From an uncultured Collinsella sp. (lineage in GTDB: Bacteria > Actinomycetota > Coriobacteriia > Coriobacteriales > Coriobacteriaceae): DNA of 13,264 nt. Of this stretch, positions 13,129-13,264 are shown piece by piece. The DNA is taken from assembly GCA_902464035.1 (NCBI GenBank), contig CABQHT010000053.1, forward strand, positions 1-13,264, given 5' to 3'. Position 1 is the stretch's first letter; each line of letters opens with the position of its first letter. The notes under the pieces were generated by a model. The model was given only the letters and a program-made list of their open reading frames with translations, did not search any database and had not been told where the DNA came from. The translations under genes were made by a program, and so were the position numbers.

Positions 13129-13184
13129 GGGCCCATCGCAGAGGGATTCGAACCCGCCAGCGGTAGCGCGCAGAGATGTGGTGT

Positions 13185-13226
13185 AAGAGGCGGGGCATGC
13201 CCCGCCTCTTCCCTTTCTTGAAAGGG
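13185..13226. terminator. 26-bp perfect palindrome plus second hairpin
   Basis: 13185-13210 is perfectly self-complementary, centred on GCATGC, with AAGAGGCGGGGC as its left arm. It is followed by CCCTTTC-TT-GAAAGGG (13211-13226). Symmetric A and T ends would let it serve as a bidirectional terminator between the repeat region and a minus-strand gene at the right edge. The flanking T-runs are only two bases long. Confidence 0.5.
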
Positions 13227-13238
13227 AGGGGACACCGC

Positions 13239-13264
13239 CTAGAATTCGTCGTTGGAGTAATGAA
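13239..13264 (-). CDS. Possible last codons of a minus-strand gene
   Basis: Reading leftwards from the edge, one frame gives ...HYSNDEF and then TAG at 13239-13241, followed by the hairpins at 13185-13226. A short acidic C-terminus followed by terminator-like structure is suggestive, but eight codons prove nothing. On the other strand GGAGTAATG at 13254-13262 could be a plus-strand start with very short spacing. Confidence 0.25.

Larger units (their letters stand above)
12701..13160 (+). repeat. Tandem repeat (about 185 bp, two full and one partial copy) seeded on the tRNA-Val 3' end
   Basis: Copies begin at 12701, 12886 and 13071. Each starts with TCCCTCATCGCCCACCA, the end of tRNA-Val, then CTGATTTG, a terminator hairpin, and an inverted T-arm sequence around GATTCGAACCC. 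The first two copies continue with about 95 bp of short GC-rich palindromes (for example GGGCC-GTA-GGCCC). The third copy diverges after AACCCGCCAGCGGTAGCGCG. No open frame here looks real; the apparent proteins are translations of tRNA ends and palindromes. Possible origins are repeated integration at the tRNA 3' end, tRNA-array decay, or slippage or recombination. Confidence 0.85.

Noticed and set aside
12701..13160. CRISPR array
   Set aside because: The period of about 185 bp, the conserved filler and the tRNA-derived core do not fit repeats of 25-40 bp with unique spacers.
12674..13235. Several 70-96 codon open frames in the tRNA-Val repeat region (translations containing VVGDEG...)
   Set aside because: Such peptides are translations of tRNA 3' ends and palindromic filler, a well-known source of false gene calls.
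1..13264. Defence island, prophage or biosynthetic cluster
   Set aside because: All recognisable genes are housekeeping; no transposase, integrase, toxin-antitoxin or nuclease gene is present in the window.

Overview
The window looks like chromosomal backbone from a Gram-positive, fairly high-G+C bacterium, most plausibly a Coriobacteriia member (Collinsella-like). This rests on the Veg-ispE and murI-rph-rdgB neighbourhoods, the MurE type, encoded tRNA CCA ends and codon use; it was not confirmed by a database search. Every protein gene recognised lies on the minus strand. A Val tRNA at the right end is on the plus strand.

Layout in minus-strand transcription order, right to left. At the right edge there may be the last codons of an unknown gene, followed by a 26-bp perfect palindrome. 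Next is a region of about 185-bp tandem repeats anchored on the 3' end of tRNA-Val(TAC). From the tRNA-asnB intergenic region, asnB (glutamine-dependent asparagine synthetase) reads leftwards and ends in a strong terminator. Immediately beyond it is a compact promoter for a run of murE (Mur ligase), a HAD-IIB phosphatase, murI (glutamate racemase), rph (RNase PH), rdgB (XTP/dITP pyrophosphatase) and dtd (D-aminoacyl-tRNA deacylase). A new promoter then drives veg-ispE, where the start of ispE lies 2 nt after the stop of veg. tRNA-Pro(CGG) follows with its terminator, then tatA with its own promoter and terminator, greA, and lysS behind an attenuator-like hairpin. After lysS comes a repeat-bearing non-coding stretch of about 420 bp with a 99-nt imperfect hairpin, and then the first 21 codons of an unrecognised gene.

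Functionally this is housekeeping. murE and murI supply peptidoglycan precursors, ispE supplies isoprenoids (including the lipid carrier), rph acts in tRNA 3' maturation, and rdgB and dtd are quality-control enzymes. lysS, greA, tatA and asnB cover translation, transcription, export and amino-acid supply.

I did not find an obvious new defence or mobile system. The items most worth a second look are a lysyl-tRNA synthetase with a Trbp111/EMAPII-type C-terminal domain, a MurE whose amino-acid-binding motif departs from the diaminopimelate consensus, the tRNA-Val-anchored tandem repeats, the long hairpin after lysS, and several hairpins or palindromes placed on promoters and leaders.
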